From contig JBGAQU010000048.1 of assembly GCA_044220535.1 (NCBI GenBank), forward strand, positions 1 to 20,166: DNA of 20,166 nt. The letters run 5' to 3'. The stretch's first letter is position 1. Each line of letters begins with the position of its first letter. Origin of the DNA: JBDHTS01 sp044220535 (lineage in GTDB: Bacteria > Pseudomonadota > Alphaproteobacteria > Micavibrionales > Micavibrionaceae). Below, piece after piece: positions 6,211-14,286 of this stretch. A program made the position numbers and the translations under genes. The notes beneath the pieces were generated by a model. It worked only from the letters and a program-made list of their open reading frames with translations. It did not search any database and had not been told where the DNA came from.

Positions 6211-7608
6211 ATGAAAAAACCTGTATCCATTCACTGGTTCCGCCAGGATTTACGCATTTCCGACAACCCCGCTCTGGCAGCGGCCTGTAAGGCTGGGAGC
6301 GTTGTGCCTGTGTATGTTCTGGACCAGAATCCGGCGGGCGACTGGGCCATGGGGGCGGCGTCGCGAGTCTGGCTGCATCACAGTCTAAAGGCACTGAATA
6401 AAGCTCTAGACGGGCATTTGGTTTTGATAAAGGGCGATTCCCGAAAGGCGTTGCTGTCACTCGCCAAGGCAACCGGTGCGAGCGGCGTGTTCTGGAACCG
6501 GTGTTATGAGCCATGGAGCGTTGAGCAGGATGCTAAAATCGAGGCCGTGCTGAAAAAGGCCGGGCTTGATGTGCAGACTTTTAATAGCTCCCTTCTCCGC
6601 GAACCGTCTGAAAACAAAATGAAGGACGGTAAATCCTATAAAGTCTTTACGCCGTATTTCAAAAAAATGTATGCGCAGGCGGATATTCCATCCCCTTTGC
6701 GCCGCCCGTCGATCCAGTTTGCGGCCAAACATCATGAATTGAAACTGGAAGATCTGGATCTGCTGCCTGAAAAACCGCGCTGGGATAAAAAATTCGATGA
6801 ATACTGGATTTCGGGTGAAGAAGCCGCACACAAGCAACTTAAAACATTTCTTGATGATCATCTGAAAGGTTACGCCGAAGGCCGCAACCGGCCCGACCGG
6901 CAAAACGTTTCCCGCCTGTCACCTTACCTGCATTGGGGCGAGATTTCGCCGCGCCAGGCCTGGCATGCCGTCAAACAGCGCATGGTGGCGGAGGGCCTAG
7001 AGGCGGATGGCACGCGGTTTCTGACCGAACTTGGATGGCGGGAATTTTCCTATGGGCTGCTGGCCGATTTCCCTGCTTTGCCCGATCAGCCTCTGCAGCC
7101 GCGCTTCACCAAATTCCCGTGGCACAAAAGCGTGAAATACCTTAACGCCTGGCAGAAAGGCCTGACCGGCTATCCCATCGTCGATGCAGGGATGCGGGAG
7201 TTGTGGGAGACCGGATACATGCACAACCGCGTCCGCATGATCGTGGCATCCTTCCTGATCAAGCACCTGCTGATCCACTGGCGCGAGGGGGAACGATGGT
7301 TCTGGGACTGCCTTGTGGATGCCGATCTTGCCAATAACAGCGCCAGCTGGCAATGGGTGGCAGGCTCAGGCGCGGATGCCGCACCGTTCTTCCGCATCTT
7401 CAACCCCGTGTTGCAGGGCAAAAAATTTGATCCGAAGGGCGACTATGTCCGGCGATGGGTGCCGGAATTGAAGGATCTGCCGAACAAATACATCCATGAA
7501 CCATGGAACGCGCCTGAACAGGCGGATTACCCTGTGCCTATCGTCAATCATCAGGCAGCAAGGGAACTGGCACTACAGGCATTTGGAAAAACAAAAAAAG
7601 CTGGTTAA
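6211..7608 (+). CDS. phrB: Deoxyribodipyrimidine photolyase (class I CPD type)
   Basis: Blue-light-driven repair of cyclobutane pyrimidine dimers using FAD. The N-terminal Rossmann-like antenna domain begins VSIHWFRQDLRISDNPAL. The C-terminal FAD domain carries RLSPYLHWGEISPR, FLTELGWREFSYGLL, and TGYPIVDAGMRELWETGYMHNR. The signature WFWDCLVDADLANNSASWQW follows, ahead of GSGADAAPFFRIFNP. Tryptophans of the electron-transfer chain are present (SWQW, ERWFW, FPWHKS). At 465 aa it is the normal class I length. ATG 6211 fits the conserved N-terminus, although no good ribosome site precedes it. It lies in a plus-strand run with the DHH gene and the carboxypeptidase gene (26-nt gap). Cryptochrome-like members share the fold, but the motifs favour photolyase. 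Confidence 0.95.
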   Translation: MKKPVSIHWFRQDLRISDNPALAAACKAGSVVPVYVLDQNPAGDWAMGAASRVWLHHSLKALNKALDGHLVLIKGDSRKALLSLAKATGASGVFWNRCYEPWSVEQDAKIEAVLKKAGLDVQTFNSSLLREPSENKMKDGKSYKVFTPYFKKMYAQADIPSPLRRPSIQFAAKHHELKLEDLDLLPEKPRWDKKFDEYWISGEEAAHKQLKTFLDDHLKGYAEGRNRPDRQNVSRLSPYLHWGEISPRQAWHAVKQRMVAEGLEADGTRFLTELGWREFSYGLLADFPALPDQPLQPRFTKFPWHKSVKYLNAWQKGLTGYPIVDAGMRELWETGYMHNRVRMIVASFLIKHLLIHWREGERWFWDCLVDADLANNSASWQWVAGSGADAAPFFRIFNPVLQGKKFDPKGDYVRRWVPELKDLPNKYIHEPWNAPEQADYPVPIVNHQAARELALQAFGKTKKAG

Positions 7609-7634
7609 GATAGCGCCATGCAAGAGAGGCTATT

Positions 7635-8564
7635 GTGATTAAACCCCTGCCCCTAGAACCCGGATCGACCATCGGCATCATGGCGCCATCCAGCCGCGTT
7701 GACCGCGGGGCGCTGAATAAAGCATGCAAATGGCTGGAGAATTACGGCTTCAAACTGAATGTTCATGAACAAACCTTTGCCGAAAATCACCAGTCTGCTG
7801 GCACGGTGAAGCAGAAACTGGATGCTTTCCATGAATTATGGGCCGACCCTGGCATCAAAGGCATTATGGTGGCACGTGGGGGCAATCGCGCGGGGCTGCT
7901 GCTTCCCGAACTGGATTACGCATTAATCTCCCGCAACCCGAAGCCGCTGATCGGGTACAGCGACACGACCGCCCTGCTTAACGGTATCTACAGGAAAACC
8001 GGACTGGTGACTTTCCACGGGCCGTCCATGACCAGTTTCGTCAACGGCACGGAAGAAAAGCATCTGGAGCTTGCCTTCTATCTGATGGCAGGTATGACCA
8101 CCGAACTGCCCATGTGGGGCACACAGGTGATGAATACAGGCCAAGCGGAAGGCCGCCTTGTCGGCGGAAATTTAAGCCTGATCTCCAGCCTGATGGGCAC
8201 GGTGTGGGAACCCGATTTTGAAGGCGCCATTCTGTTCCTGGAAGACGCCGCCGATCAGCTGTCCCGTTATGACCGCATGTTGATCCAGCTGCGCAACGCA
8301 GGGGTCTTCGATAAAATCAACGGCCTGATGCTGGGCGATTTCAGCATCGCCGAAGATAAAGGCGCCGTGCCGTTTGGTTTTTCAATGACTGATGTGCTGC
8401 AAGATATTCTTGGTTCAACCAAAATTCCCGTCGTGACCCATGCACCCTTCGGCCATGGCGTCAGCAATATCACACTGCCCATCGGCATCAATGCGATATT
8501 GGATGCCCAGTCCGGCCACCAGATCACTCTACATCTGACGGAACTGCCTATCCAGAAAGCCTGA
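7635..8564 (+). CDS. ldcA: Muramoyltetrapeptide (LD-) carboxypeptidase, S66 family
   Basis: Removes the terminal D-alanine from murein tetrapeptides during cell-wall recycling in the cytoplasm; no signal peptide is present. The S66 catalytic triad is visible: nucleophile S109 in LIGYSDTTALL, E203 in LFLEDAAD, and H274 in APFGHG. The usual RGGYG region reads VARGGNRAGLLLPELDY, a slight variant. The 309-aa length is normal. The start is GTG at 7635, supported by GAGAGG at 7624-7629 and by the conserved opening KPLPLEPGSTIGIMAPSS. MccF-type immunity proteins belong to the same family, but nothing nearby suggests microcin immunity. Confidence 0.9.
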   Translation: MIKPLPLEPGSTIGIMAPSSRVDRGALNKACKWLENYGFKLNVHEQTFAENHQSAGTVKQKLDAFHELWADPGIKGIMVARGGNRAGLLLPELDYALISRNPKPLIGYSDTTALLNGIYRKTGLVTFHGPSMTSFVNGTEEKHLELAFYLMAGMTTELPMWGTQVMNTGQAEGRLVGGNLSLISSLMGTVWEPDFEGAILFLEDAADQLSRYDRMLIQLRNAGVFDKINGLMLGDFSIAEDKGAVPFGFSMTDVLQDILGSTKIPVVTHAPFGHGVSNITLPIGINAILDAQSGHQITLHLTELPIQKA

Positions 8565-8604
8565 AGGCCTTAATAAAAACAATTTCACTGCGTATACGAA
8601 GCCC

Positions 8605-9558
8605 ATGTCCGCCACGCCTGTTGAAAACCCCATCCGTATCTTTATCCTGGCTTTAAGCAGCACGGCAGTTTTTTCGTTAATGAATATCTGCGTGAAACTG
8701 GCTTCGGAAACGCAATCCATCCCGCAGATCATGTTTTTCCGCAGTTTTCTGTCCCTGGTCCCGATCCTGTATCTGATGCTGCGCCTGAACGACCGGGCCG
8801 TGTTTCGCACCACCCGCATCCGCGGCCACATGAAACGCGCCTTTGCGGGGATTGGCGGCATGGGACTGGGTTTCCTTGGAATGTCGATGCTTCCGCTGGC
8901 GCAATCCACCGCCATCGGCTTTGCCACACCGTTGATCCTGACCGCCCTGTCCGTGCCGATGCTGAAGGAAAAAGTCGGCATCCATCGCTGGGGCGCCGTG
9001 ATCGTCGGGCTTGGCAGCGTGCTGTTTATGCTCCAGCCATTTGGCGACACCACGCATCTGCTCGGTAATGTGGTCGCGCTGGCAGGCGCGTTCTGCGCCG
9101 CTTTTGCCGCGATCAATGTCCGCAGACTGGGCGTGACCGAACATGCGCTAACCATCGTGTTTTATTTCACCATCTTCGCCTCCGCCTTCGGATTTATCGT
9201 GATGATGGCGTTCTGGGAGCCTTTAAGCGGACGCAGCCTGCTGTATCTGCTGATGGCTGGGCTGACGGGCGGGATCGGCCAGGTATTGCTGACCACCACA
9301 TATGCGCAGGCGCCAGCCGCCTATGTCAGCCCCTTCGCCTATCTCGGTATTGTATTCGCGACGCTGTCCGATATCGTGATCTGGCAGATTTATCCGGGCT
9401 GGCATACGATCCTGGGCAGCGCTGTCATCATTGCCTGCGGTCTTTATGTGATCTTCCGCGAGATGGTGCGGTATGGCCGCGTGCGCGTCCGCACCAACGC
9501 CTTTGACATTACCCCCGCCCAGCCGACATTGAAAGACCAGCTTGAACCGCTGGAATAA
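8605..9558 (+). CDS. EamA/DMT-superfamily transporter
   Basis: An inner-membrane drug/metabolite transporter with about ten transmembrane segments in two EamA halves. Hydrophobic blocks include IFILALSSTAVFSLMNI, FLSLVPILYLML, IGGMGLGFLGMSML, AIGFATPLILTALSV and WGAVIVGLGSVLFML. Further blocks are NVVALAGAFCAAFAAI, IVFYFTIFASAFGFIV, a segment near LLYLLMAGLTGG, AYVSPFAYLGIVFATLS and ILGSAVIIACGLYVIF. The first-half sequence TPLILTALSVPMLKEKVG is the usual DMT signature around the end of one helix pair. The protein ends in a cytoplasmic tail of about 35 residues. Substrate is unknown; relatives export amino acids or transport S-adenosylmethionine. It continues the plus-strand run, 40 nt after ldcA. 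Confidence 0.9.
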   Translation: MSATPVENPIRIFILALSSTAVFSLMNICVKLASETQSIPQIMFFRSFLSLVPILYLMLRLNDRAVFRTTRIRGHMKRAFAGIGGMGLGFLGMSMLPLAQSTAIGFATPLILTALSVPMLKEKVGIHRWGAVIVGLGSVLFMLQPFGDTTHLLGNVVALAGAFCAAFAAINVRRLGVTEHALTIVFYFTIFASAFGFIVMMAFWEPLSGRSLLYLLMAGLTGGIGQVLLTTTYAQAPAAYVSPFAYLGIVFATLSDIVIWQIYPGWHTILGSAVIIACGLYVIFREMVRYGRVRVRTNAFDITPAQPTLKDQLEPLE

Positions 9559-9596
9559 CTGTGAGATAGAGTATTTCTGGTCCAACGGGAGCAATC

Positions 9597-9935
9597 ATGA
9601 CCTTCGTCGTCACCGATGTCTGCATCAAATGCAAATACACCGACTGTGTCGAGGTATGCCCGGTCGACTGTTTTTATGAAGGCGAAAACATGCTGGTCAT
9701 CCATCCGGATGAGTGCATTGATTGCGGAGTCTGTGAACCCGAATGCCCGATTGAGGCGATCGTCCCGGACATGGATGCGCGCGGTGAAAAGTTTCTGGAA
9801 ATGAATCGTGAATTTTCTGAAAAATGGCCGAACCTCACCCGGAAAAAGCCCGCTCCGCCCGATGCCGATGATTTTAAAGACGTTTCCAATAAATATCCGG
9901 CGATGTTCAGCGACAAGCCAGGAGAAGGCGATTAA
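9597..9935 (+). CDS. fdxA: 7Fe ferredoxin (FdxA type)
   Basis: A soluble low-potential electron carrier with one [3Fe-4S] and one [4Fe-4S] cluster, related to Azotobacter ferredoxin I. Cysteines are spaced as in that family: C9, C12, C17, C21 and C25, then C40, C43, C46 and C50. By analogy C9, C17 and C50 bind the 3Fe cluster, and C21, C40, C43 and C46 bind the 4Fe cluster. The 112-aa length includes the family's C-terminal extension (FSEKWPNLTRKKPAPPDAD). A GGGAG ribosome site lies about 6 nt before the ATG. It is 38 nt after the transporter. A separate promoter starts carD downstream. Confidence 0.96.
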   Translation: MTFVVTDVCIKCKYTDCVEVCPVDCFYEGENMLVIHPDECIDCGVCEPECPIEAIVPDMDARGEKFLEMNREFSEKWPNLTRKKPAPPDADDFKDVSNKYPAMFSDKPGEGD

Positions 9936-9997
9936 TAATCCACAATGTGAGCATTTTTTCCTAATCTATTGATTTATGGCATAAATTAGGCATCACA

Positions 9998-10034
9998 AAG
10001 ATCAAAATTATGAAAAAATCGTAATTTTGATCTT
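9998..10034. promoter_or_regulatory. Perfect 13-bp inverted repeat at the carD promoter
   Basis: AAGATCAAAATTA (9998-10010) and TAATTTTGATCTT (10022-10034) are perfect reverse complements around an 11-nt A-rich spacer. The right arm overlaps the -35 of the predicted carD promoter. It could be an operator for a dimeric repressor, or a weak AT-rich terminator of fdxA, since ATTTTT follows. It lies in the 299-bp fdxA-carD gap, where a shorter repeat (CCTAAT 9960-9965 with ATTAGG 9985-9990) sits just upstream. Confidence 0.6.
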
Positions 10035-10061
10035 GAATTTTTACCAAAATTTAACTATAGT
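10033..10061 (+). promoter_or_regulatory. Predicted sigma-70 promoter of carD
   Basis: -35 TTGAAT (10033-10038), 17-bp spacer, -10 TATAGT (10056-10061). It implies a leader of about 165 nt before the carD ATG. That leader contains no obvious gene; a second -10-like TATACT lies at 10167-10172 without a good -35. Confidence 0.55.
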
Positions 10062-10234
10062 CACTCAATCGCTTTGCAACATTACGGATCCTGGGCAGTC
10101 TTGTATCTGTCCTTCTTCTACGTTCTGTCCCACATGGCGAAACATAAAGCGTAAAGCATTATGTTATATACTGCTCTGGCCGAAGCCGACCATTGCGCCC
10201 ATTCACACTAACCGGAAGAAGGGTATCTCTCCAA

Positions 10235-10744
10235 ATGGCTCATAACGATAATGTCAATTTCACCACAGGTGATTATGTTGTTTACCCGGCCCATGGCGTT
10301 GGCCTGGTCGAAGGGATTGAAACCCAGACCATTTCAGGTATGGAAATCAAACTGTATGCCATTTCGTTCGAGCGCGACCGCATGCGCCTCAAGATTCCCG
10401 TTTTCAAGGCTGAGACGGCCGGCCTGCGCAAGCTGAGCACCGGCGACCGCCTGAAGGATGCCATCAAAACCCTGCAGGGCAAGGCCAAGATCCGCCGTAC
10501 CATGTGGAGCCGCCGCGCCCAGGAGTACGAAACCAAGATCAACTCCGGTGACCCCGTCTCCATCGCCGAAGTCCTGCGCGACCTGAAGCGCAGCAACGAC
10601 GATTCCGAACAATCCTACAGCGAACGCCAGATTTACCAGTCCGCCCTTCAGCGCCTGGCCCGCGAAGTCGCCGTGGTCGAAAGCATCACGGAAGTCCAGG
10701 CCACAGACAAGCTGGAAGGCATTCTCGGCAAGATCGCCGCGTAA
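10235..10744 (+). CDS. carD: CarD/CdnL-family transcriptional regulator
   Basis: Binds RNA polymerase beta subunit and stabilises open promoter complexes, notably at rRNA and other growth genes. The N-terminal RNAP-interaction domain (about 1-70) shows the family opening NFTTGDYVVYPAHGVGLVEGIE, then IKLYAISFERDRMRLKIPV. The C-terminal helical DNA-binding part has MWSRRAQEYETKINSGDP, VLRDL, YSERQIYQSALQRLA. At 169 aa it has the usual length. I chose ATG 10235 (MAHNDNVNF) because it fits the family and follows AGAAGGG at 10217-10223. An open frame reaching back to 10193 is leader sequence. Confidence 0.95.
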   Translation: MAHNDNVNFTTGDYVVYPAHGVGLVEGIETQTISGMEIKLYAISFERDRMRLKIPVFKAETAGLRKLSTGDRLKDAIKTLQGKAKIRRTMWSRRAQEYETKINSGDPVSIAEVLRDLKRSNDDSEQSYSERQIYQSALQRLAREVAVVESITEVQATDKLEGILGKIAA

Positions 10745-10774
10745 GCTTTTTCAAGTGACCTCCATAATTCCCTG

Positions 10775-10799
10775 TCCCGGCGCAAGCCGGGATTTTTTT
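10775..10799 (+). terminator. Rho-independent terminator of carD
   Basis: Stem TCCCGGC (10775-10781) and GCCGGGA (10786-10792) with a GCAA tetraloop, then seven T (10793-10799). It lies 30 nt after the carD stop. Confidence 0.88.
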
Positions 10800-10814
10800 A
10801 TGTTTGATAAACAT

Positions 10815-10842
10815 TTGCACACCATCAACAATCCTGTACAAT
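10815..10842 (+). promoter_or_regulatory. Predicted promoter of the phosphatase-like gene and possibly rpoH
   Basis: -35 TTGCAC (10815-10820), 16-bp spacer, -10 TACAAT (10837-10842). It sits just after the carD terminator and about 55 bp before the next start codon. Confidence 0.5.
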
Positions 10843-10899
10843 TAAGATGATTCTGGAATTCTCCAGTTCCCGCCTTGAAAAACAAGCTGTTCCAAGCCC

Positions 10900-11715
10900 G
10901 TGTGCACAACCACTGACCAGCGCTTTTCCGCTTTAGGCAATCCCTCCCGGATCTGGGCGATTCCGGCCATTCATGGCGCATGCGAACAATTGATGGCATT
11001 GCACGATACGCTTTTACCGCGCATCCGCCCCGGCGACCGCATCGTATATATGGGCAATTACACAGGATATGGCGATGCGGCGCGGGAAACGGTTGACGAG
11101 CTCCTGACCTTCCGGCGCATGGCATTGTCTATTCCCGGCGTTCACCCCAGCGATATTGTTTATCTGCGCGGTCTTCAGGAAGAACTCTGGCAGCGTCTGC
11201 TTGAACTGCAATATGTGCAAAACCCAACCCAGACTTTAAGCTGGATGATTGAAAACGGCCTTGGCGCTACTCTGGTCAGCTATGGCATGAATCTGCGCGA
11301 AGGCTTGTCCGCCTGTAGCGAAGGCATTATGGGCATGGTGCGCTGGATCGGCCGTGTGCGCGAATCCATCCGCCGTCATCCGGGCCATGAATTGTTCGCA
11401 AGCCACCAGCGCCGTGCCGCTTATACAGAAACCGGTCTGGAAACACCGTTATTATTTGTCCATGCCGGTCTGGATCCAAATCGCAGCCTTGAAGAACAGG
11501 ATAGCCATTTATGGTGGGCCGGCGATCGCTTTGGTAAAATTACACAGGCCTATCAGCCCTTCGCTAAGGTTATTCGCGGCTTCGATCCTGGTCACGGGGG
11601 TATGCATTTAAACTGTGTTACAGCTACGGTCGATAATGGCTGCGGCTTCGGCGGCCCCTTGGCCTGCGCGGGTTTCGACCATAAAGCGGCTTTATTTGAC
11701 CTTATAGAAGTCTGA
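10900..11715 (+). CDS. PPP-family metallophosphatase-like protein, probably catalytically dead
   Basis: The fold of a PPP/ApaH-type phosphatase is recognisable, but most metal and phosphate ligands are changed. The motif normally GDxHG reads PAIHG (22-26, Asp to Ala). GDxxDRG reads GNYTGYG (52-58, Asp to Asn and Arg to Tyr). GNHE reads GLQE (91-94), and the late GHT motif reads GFD. Only H25 and HAG (H188) and the structural ending VDNGCGFGGPLACAGFD remain. The frame is intact over 271 aa, so it is not an obvious pseudogene. GTG 10900 is the first usable start after an in-frame TGA at 10876; no strong ribosome site is seen. It lies between carD and rpoH, 105 nt before rpoH, and may be cotranscribed with it. 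A binding or regulatory role is possible but unproven. Confidence 0.75.
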   Translation: MCTTTDQRFSALGNPSRIWAIPAIHGACEQLMALHDTLLPRIRPGDRIVYMGNYTGYGDAARETVDELLTFRRMALSIPGVHPSDIVYLRGLQEELWQRLLELQYVQNPTQTLSWMIENGLGATLVSYGMNLREGLSACSEGIMGMVRWIGRVRESIRRHPGHELFASHQRRAAYTETGLETPLLFVHAGLDPNRSLEEQDSHLWWAGDRFGKITQAYQPFAKVIRGFDPGHGGMHLNCVTATVDNGCGFGGPLACAGFDHKAALFDLIEV

Positions 11716-11820
11716 AAGGCTTCACAGCGCCGCCATAATTCACTTTCACACTTAAATAGATGGAATCACATCCTTTTCAGGAACAAGTGATCCAGCCGCA
11801 CTGTTTGTACGTAGATACAT

Positions 11821-12747
11821 ATGTCAGAGGCACTTTCAGGCCAGACAGAAAGAGACTTTAAAATGGCTCATATCGACGACATGGAAACACAACGCGCCAA
11901 CATGGGGTACATCCGGTCCTCCATGAACGAACCGATGCTGGAGCGCGAACACGAACTGGATCTGGCACGCCGCTGGAGAGACAAACAGGATCAGAAAGCT
12001 CTGCATGAGCTGATCCGCTCTTATACGCGTCTGGTTGTCGCCATGGCATCCCGCTTCCGTAATTACGGACTGCCTATGGGGGATTTGATCCAGGAAGGCA
12101 ATATCGGCCTGATGCAGGCAGCGCAGCGTTTCGAACCGGAACGTGAAGTGCGCTTTTCGACCTACGCATCCTGGTGGATCCGCTCGGCGATACAGGATTA
12201 TGTTTTGCGCAATTGGTCGATCGTCCGTACCGGCACGACCGCCGCGCAGAAATCGTTATTCTTTAACCTCCGCCGCCTGCGCTCACGAATCGAAGGGCAA
12301 CAGGAGGGTGCGCTGAACGATGAAGGCCGCCAGAAAATCGCGACCGAGCTGAACGTGCACATGCATGAAGTGCGGGATATGGAAGCCCGCCTGTCCGGCG
12401 GCGACAAATCCCTGAATGCCACGGTCAGCGAACGAAGTGATGACGAATGGCAAAATTTCCTGGCCGACGATCGCGCCAACCCGGAAGACATCGTGATCGG
12501 CATGAAGGATTCCCAGACCCGTTCGCAATGGCTGAGCGAAGCCTTGGGCGAATTGACGGACCGGGAACAAAAAATCATCCGTGACCGCCATCTGGGTTAC
12601 GAAACCGTCACACTGGAAGAATTGGGCCAGCAACTGGGCGTTAGTAAAGAACGCGTGCGCCAGCTGGAACAACGCGCGATGGATAAGCTGAAGACTTCGC
12701 TAAGCCGCCACGCGGGTGTTGAGCAGTCGCTGTTTCTGGAAGGTTAA
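11821..12747 (+). CDS. rpoH: RNA polymerase sigma-32 factor (heat shock)
   Basis: Directs RNA polymerase to heat-shock promoters. Region 2 is clear (LIQEGNIGLMQAAQRFEP, then FSTYASWWIRSAIQDYVLRN). The RpoH box appears as QKSLFFNLRRLRSRI. Region 4 is LTDREQKIIRDRHL followed by the helix-turn-helix LEELGQQLGVSKERVRQLEQ. Length is 308 aa from ATG 11821. A second in-frame ATG at 11863 (MAHIDDMETQ) has a better ribosome site (AAAGAGA about 8 nt upstream) and would give 294 aa. The true start could be either, or both might be used. It converges with the M48 gene across a palindromic repeat. The upstream 105 nt show no strong promoter. Confidence 0.96.
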   Translation: MSEALSGQTERDFKMAHIDDMETQRANMGYIRSSMNEPMLEREHELDLARRWRDKQDQKALHELIRSYTRLVVAMASRFRNYGLPMGDLIQEGNIGLMQAAQRFEPEREVRFSTYASWWIRSAIQDYVLRNWSIVRTGTTAAQKSLFFNLRRLRSRIEGQQEGALNDEGRQKIATELNVHMHEVRDMEARLSGGDKSLNATVSERSDDEWQNFLADDRANPEDIVIGMKDSQTRSQWLSEALGELTDREQKIIRDRHLGYETVTLEELGQQLGVSKERVRQLEQRAMDKLKTSLSRHAGVEQSLFLEG

Positions 12748-12763
12748 ACGTATAAATATTTCT

Positions 12764-12815
12764 GTCATCGCGGAGCGGAGGGATCATGGATCCCTCCGCT
12801 CCGCTGCGGGATGAC
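12764..12815. repeat. Palindromic repeat, type B, compact copy
   Basis: GATCCCTCCGCTCCGC in the right half pairs with GCGGAGCGGAGGGATC in the left half around a 3-nt centre (ATG, 12786-12788). The outer ends GTCATC and GATGAC also pair. Compared with the copy at 2130 the spacer is nearly gone and the left arm is shortened. It lies between the convergent rpoH and M48 genes, 16 bp after the rpoH stop, where it could end transcription from both sides. Confidence 0.88.
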
Positions 12816-12822
12816 AATAAAA

Positions 12823-14286
12823 TTACTCTACCACCAGCTTATACTGCCGCCCAACCGTCACCGTTCCATCTTTCAACCCGTTCAAAGCCTGAAATCGCTC
12901 TGTTGTTGCTGTCTTTAACACGCTGCGCCCTGAGATGGATGTTGCATTATCCCCATCCTTCGCCGTGACAATTTCTACACGATAAGGATGGATCGTCTGT
13001 CGTTCGGCATCTGACATCGGTCGCAGGCTGTATGTCATCTGCTTCAGATCGTCTACCAGCTTCGCAGGCGCGTCTTTCGGCATGGCGATCTGGAACCGGA
13101 AGAATTTATCCGCGGCCCATGGCACGGCGATCAGGCGGATTTTCATGTCGCGGCCATTCACCTTGCTGTCGAACGCGACCGACGCCGCCTGTTTCCCGCC
13201 GATCACCAGCGTTTCCGGCGTGCCGGCCTTTTCACCGTTCAGCCAGTCACGGGTCAGATAGGTCATGGGATCCGCGCCCTTGGTATTGGGCGCGCCGTCA
13301 AATACCGCCACGCTGCCATCCGGCCCGCGTGCCACCACCTCATGCAATGTGTTGGCCAACGTGAATCCGTTCGGCACGGTAAAGGCAAGGTTCAAGCCGG
13401 GATGGTAGAAGCTGTTATCCCTGACCAGCCCCTGCTCCGGGCTGTCGCCGTAAATCAACCCATTGATCTGGGTCAAATAGGTATCGACGCCTTGCGCTGC
13501 CGCGCCGTTTGAGTATTTCGCCGCCTCTGCCGCCGCATTGGCAACTCGGTCTTCCGTTTGCGGATGGGTGGAGAAAAAGTCGAACTCACCTTTATTGGCA
13601 ACCCCGGCCAGTTGCGAATCCAGCTTTTCCGAACGGCCCATATCCTCAAGGAAACGCGCCATAGCCTGTGGATCGTATCCCGCCTTCGCCAGATACCGGA
13701 CGCCCAGCATATCCGCCTCCATTTCCTGGTCGCGGGAATATTTCATCGTATAAAGCTGCGACCCCAGCCCCAGCGCCTGGGACGCGTCTGAACTGTCCAG
13801 CGCCATGGCCAGCGCCGCCGCGCCGATGGAGGTCAGCACGCCGCGGGAATAACGTTCCGCCGAATGCCGCGCGGCGATGTGCCCCGCCTCATGCGCCAGC
13901 ACCCCGGCCAGTTCCGCTTCGGAATTCACAAGCGCCAGCAAGCCGCGCGTGACATAGATATACCCGCCCGGTAGCGCGAAAGCATTGATATCCGGCGTAT
14001 CCAACACATAGAATTTGTATTGAACGTCTTTGCGTTCTGTATTCTTAACGACTCGCGCACCGACGCTGTTCACATAGGCCTGCAGCGGCGTGCCTTCGTA
14101 TTTTTCGCCATAGGTGCGGATAATCTTCTCATGCTCCTGCCCACCTGTGGCGAGTTCGCTTTCCGGCGACATCAGGGCGGTGAACTGCTTTTCGCCTGTG
14201 GCGGGATTGACCGAACAGGCCGAAAGGATGACCAGCGTTAACAAGGCCTTGCCAAACGCCACAAATTTTAGTCTGGTATTTTCCAT
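12823..14286 (-). CDS. M48-family metalloprotease lipoprotein
   Basis: A zinc metallopeptidase of the BepA/LoiP-like group, which takes part in outer-membrane protein quality control. The N-terminus is a lipoprotein signal ending LVILSAC, with the lipid-modified cysteine at C24. The catalytic motif is HEAGH (132-136), and the third ligand is in SRDQEMEAD (E188). The middle resembles M48 periplasmic proteases. The C-terminus (about 430-487) looks like a LysM-type fold (VTAKDGDNATSIS, then RFQALNGL). Total 487 aa is normal for the long form. The ATG overlaps the divergent nuclease gene's ATG by two bases, and upstream ribosome signals are weak. An outer-membrane, periplasm-facing location is inferred because residue +2 is Ser. 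Confidence 0.93.
   Translation of the reverse strand: MENTRLKFVAFGKALLTLVILSACSVNPATGEKQFTALMSPESELATGGQEHEKIIRTYGEKYEGTPLQAYVNSVGARVVKNTERKDVQYKFYVLDTPDINAFALPGGYIYVTRGLLALVNSEAELAGVLAHEAGHIAARHSAERYSRGVLTSIGAAALAMALDSSDASQALGLGSQLYTMKYSRDQEMEADMLGVRYLAKAGYDPQAMARFLEDMGRSEKLDSQLAGVANKGEFDFFSTHPQTEDRVANAAAEAAKYSNGAAAQGVDTYLTQINGLIYGDSPEQGLVRDNSFYHPGLNLAFTVPNGFTLANTLHEVVARGPDGSVAVFDGAPNTKGADPMTYLTRDWLNGEKAGTPETLVIGGKQAASVAFDSKVNGRDMKIRLIAVPWAADKFFRFQIAMPKDAPAKLVDDLKQMTYSLRPMSDAERQTIHPYRVEIVTAKDGDNATSISGRSVLKTATTERFQALNGLKDGTVTVGRQYKLVVE

Noticed and set aside
8529..9155. Minus-strand open frame opposite the EamA transporter
   Set aside because: The plus strand encodes clear transmembrane repeats; the opposite frame is Ser/Arg/Pro-rich without a start signal.
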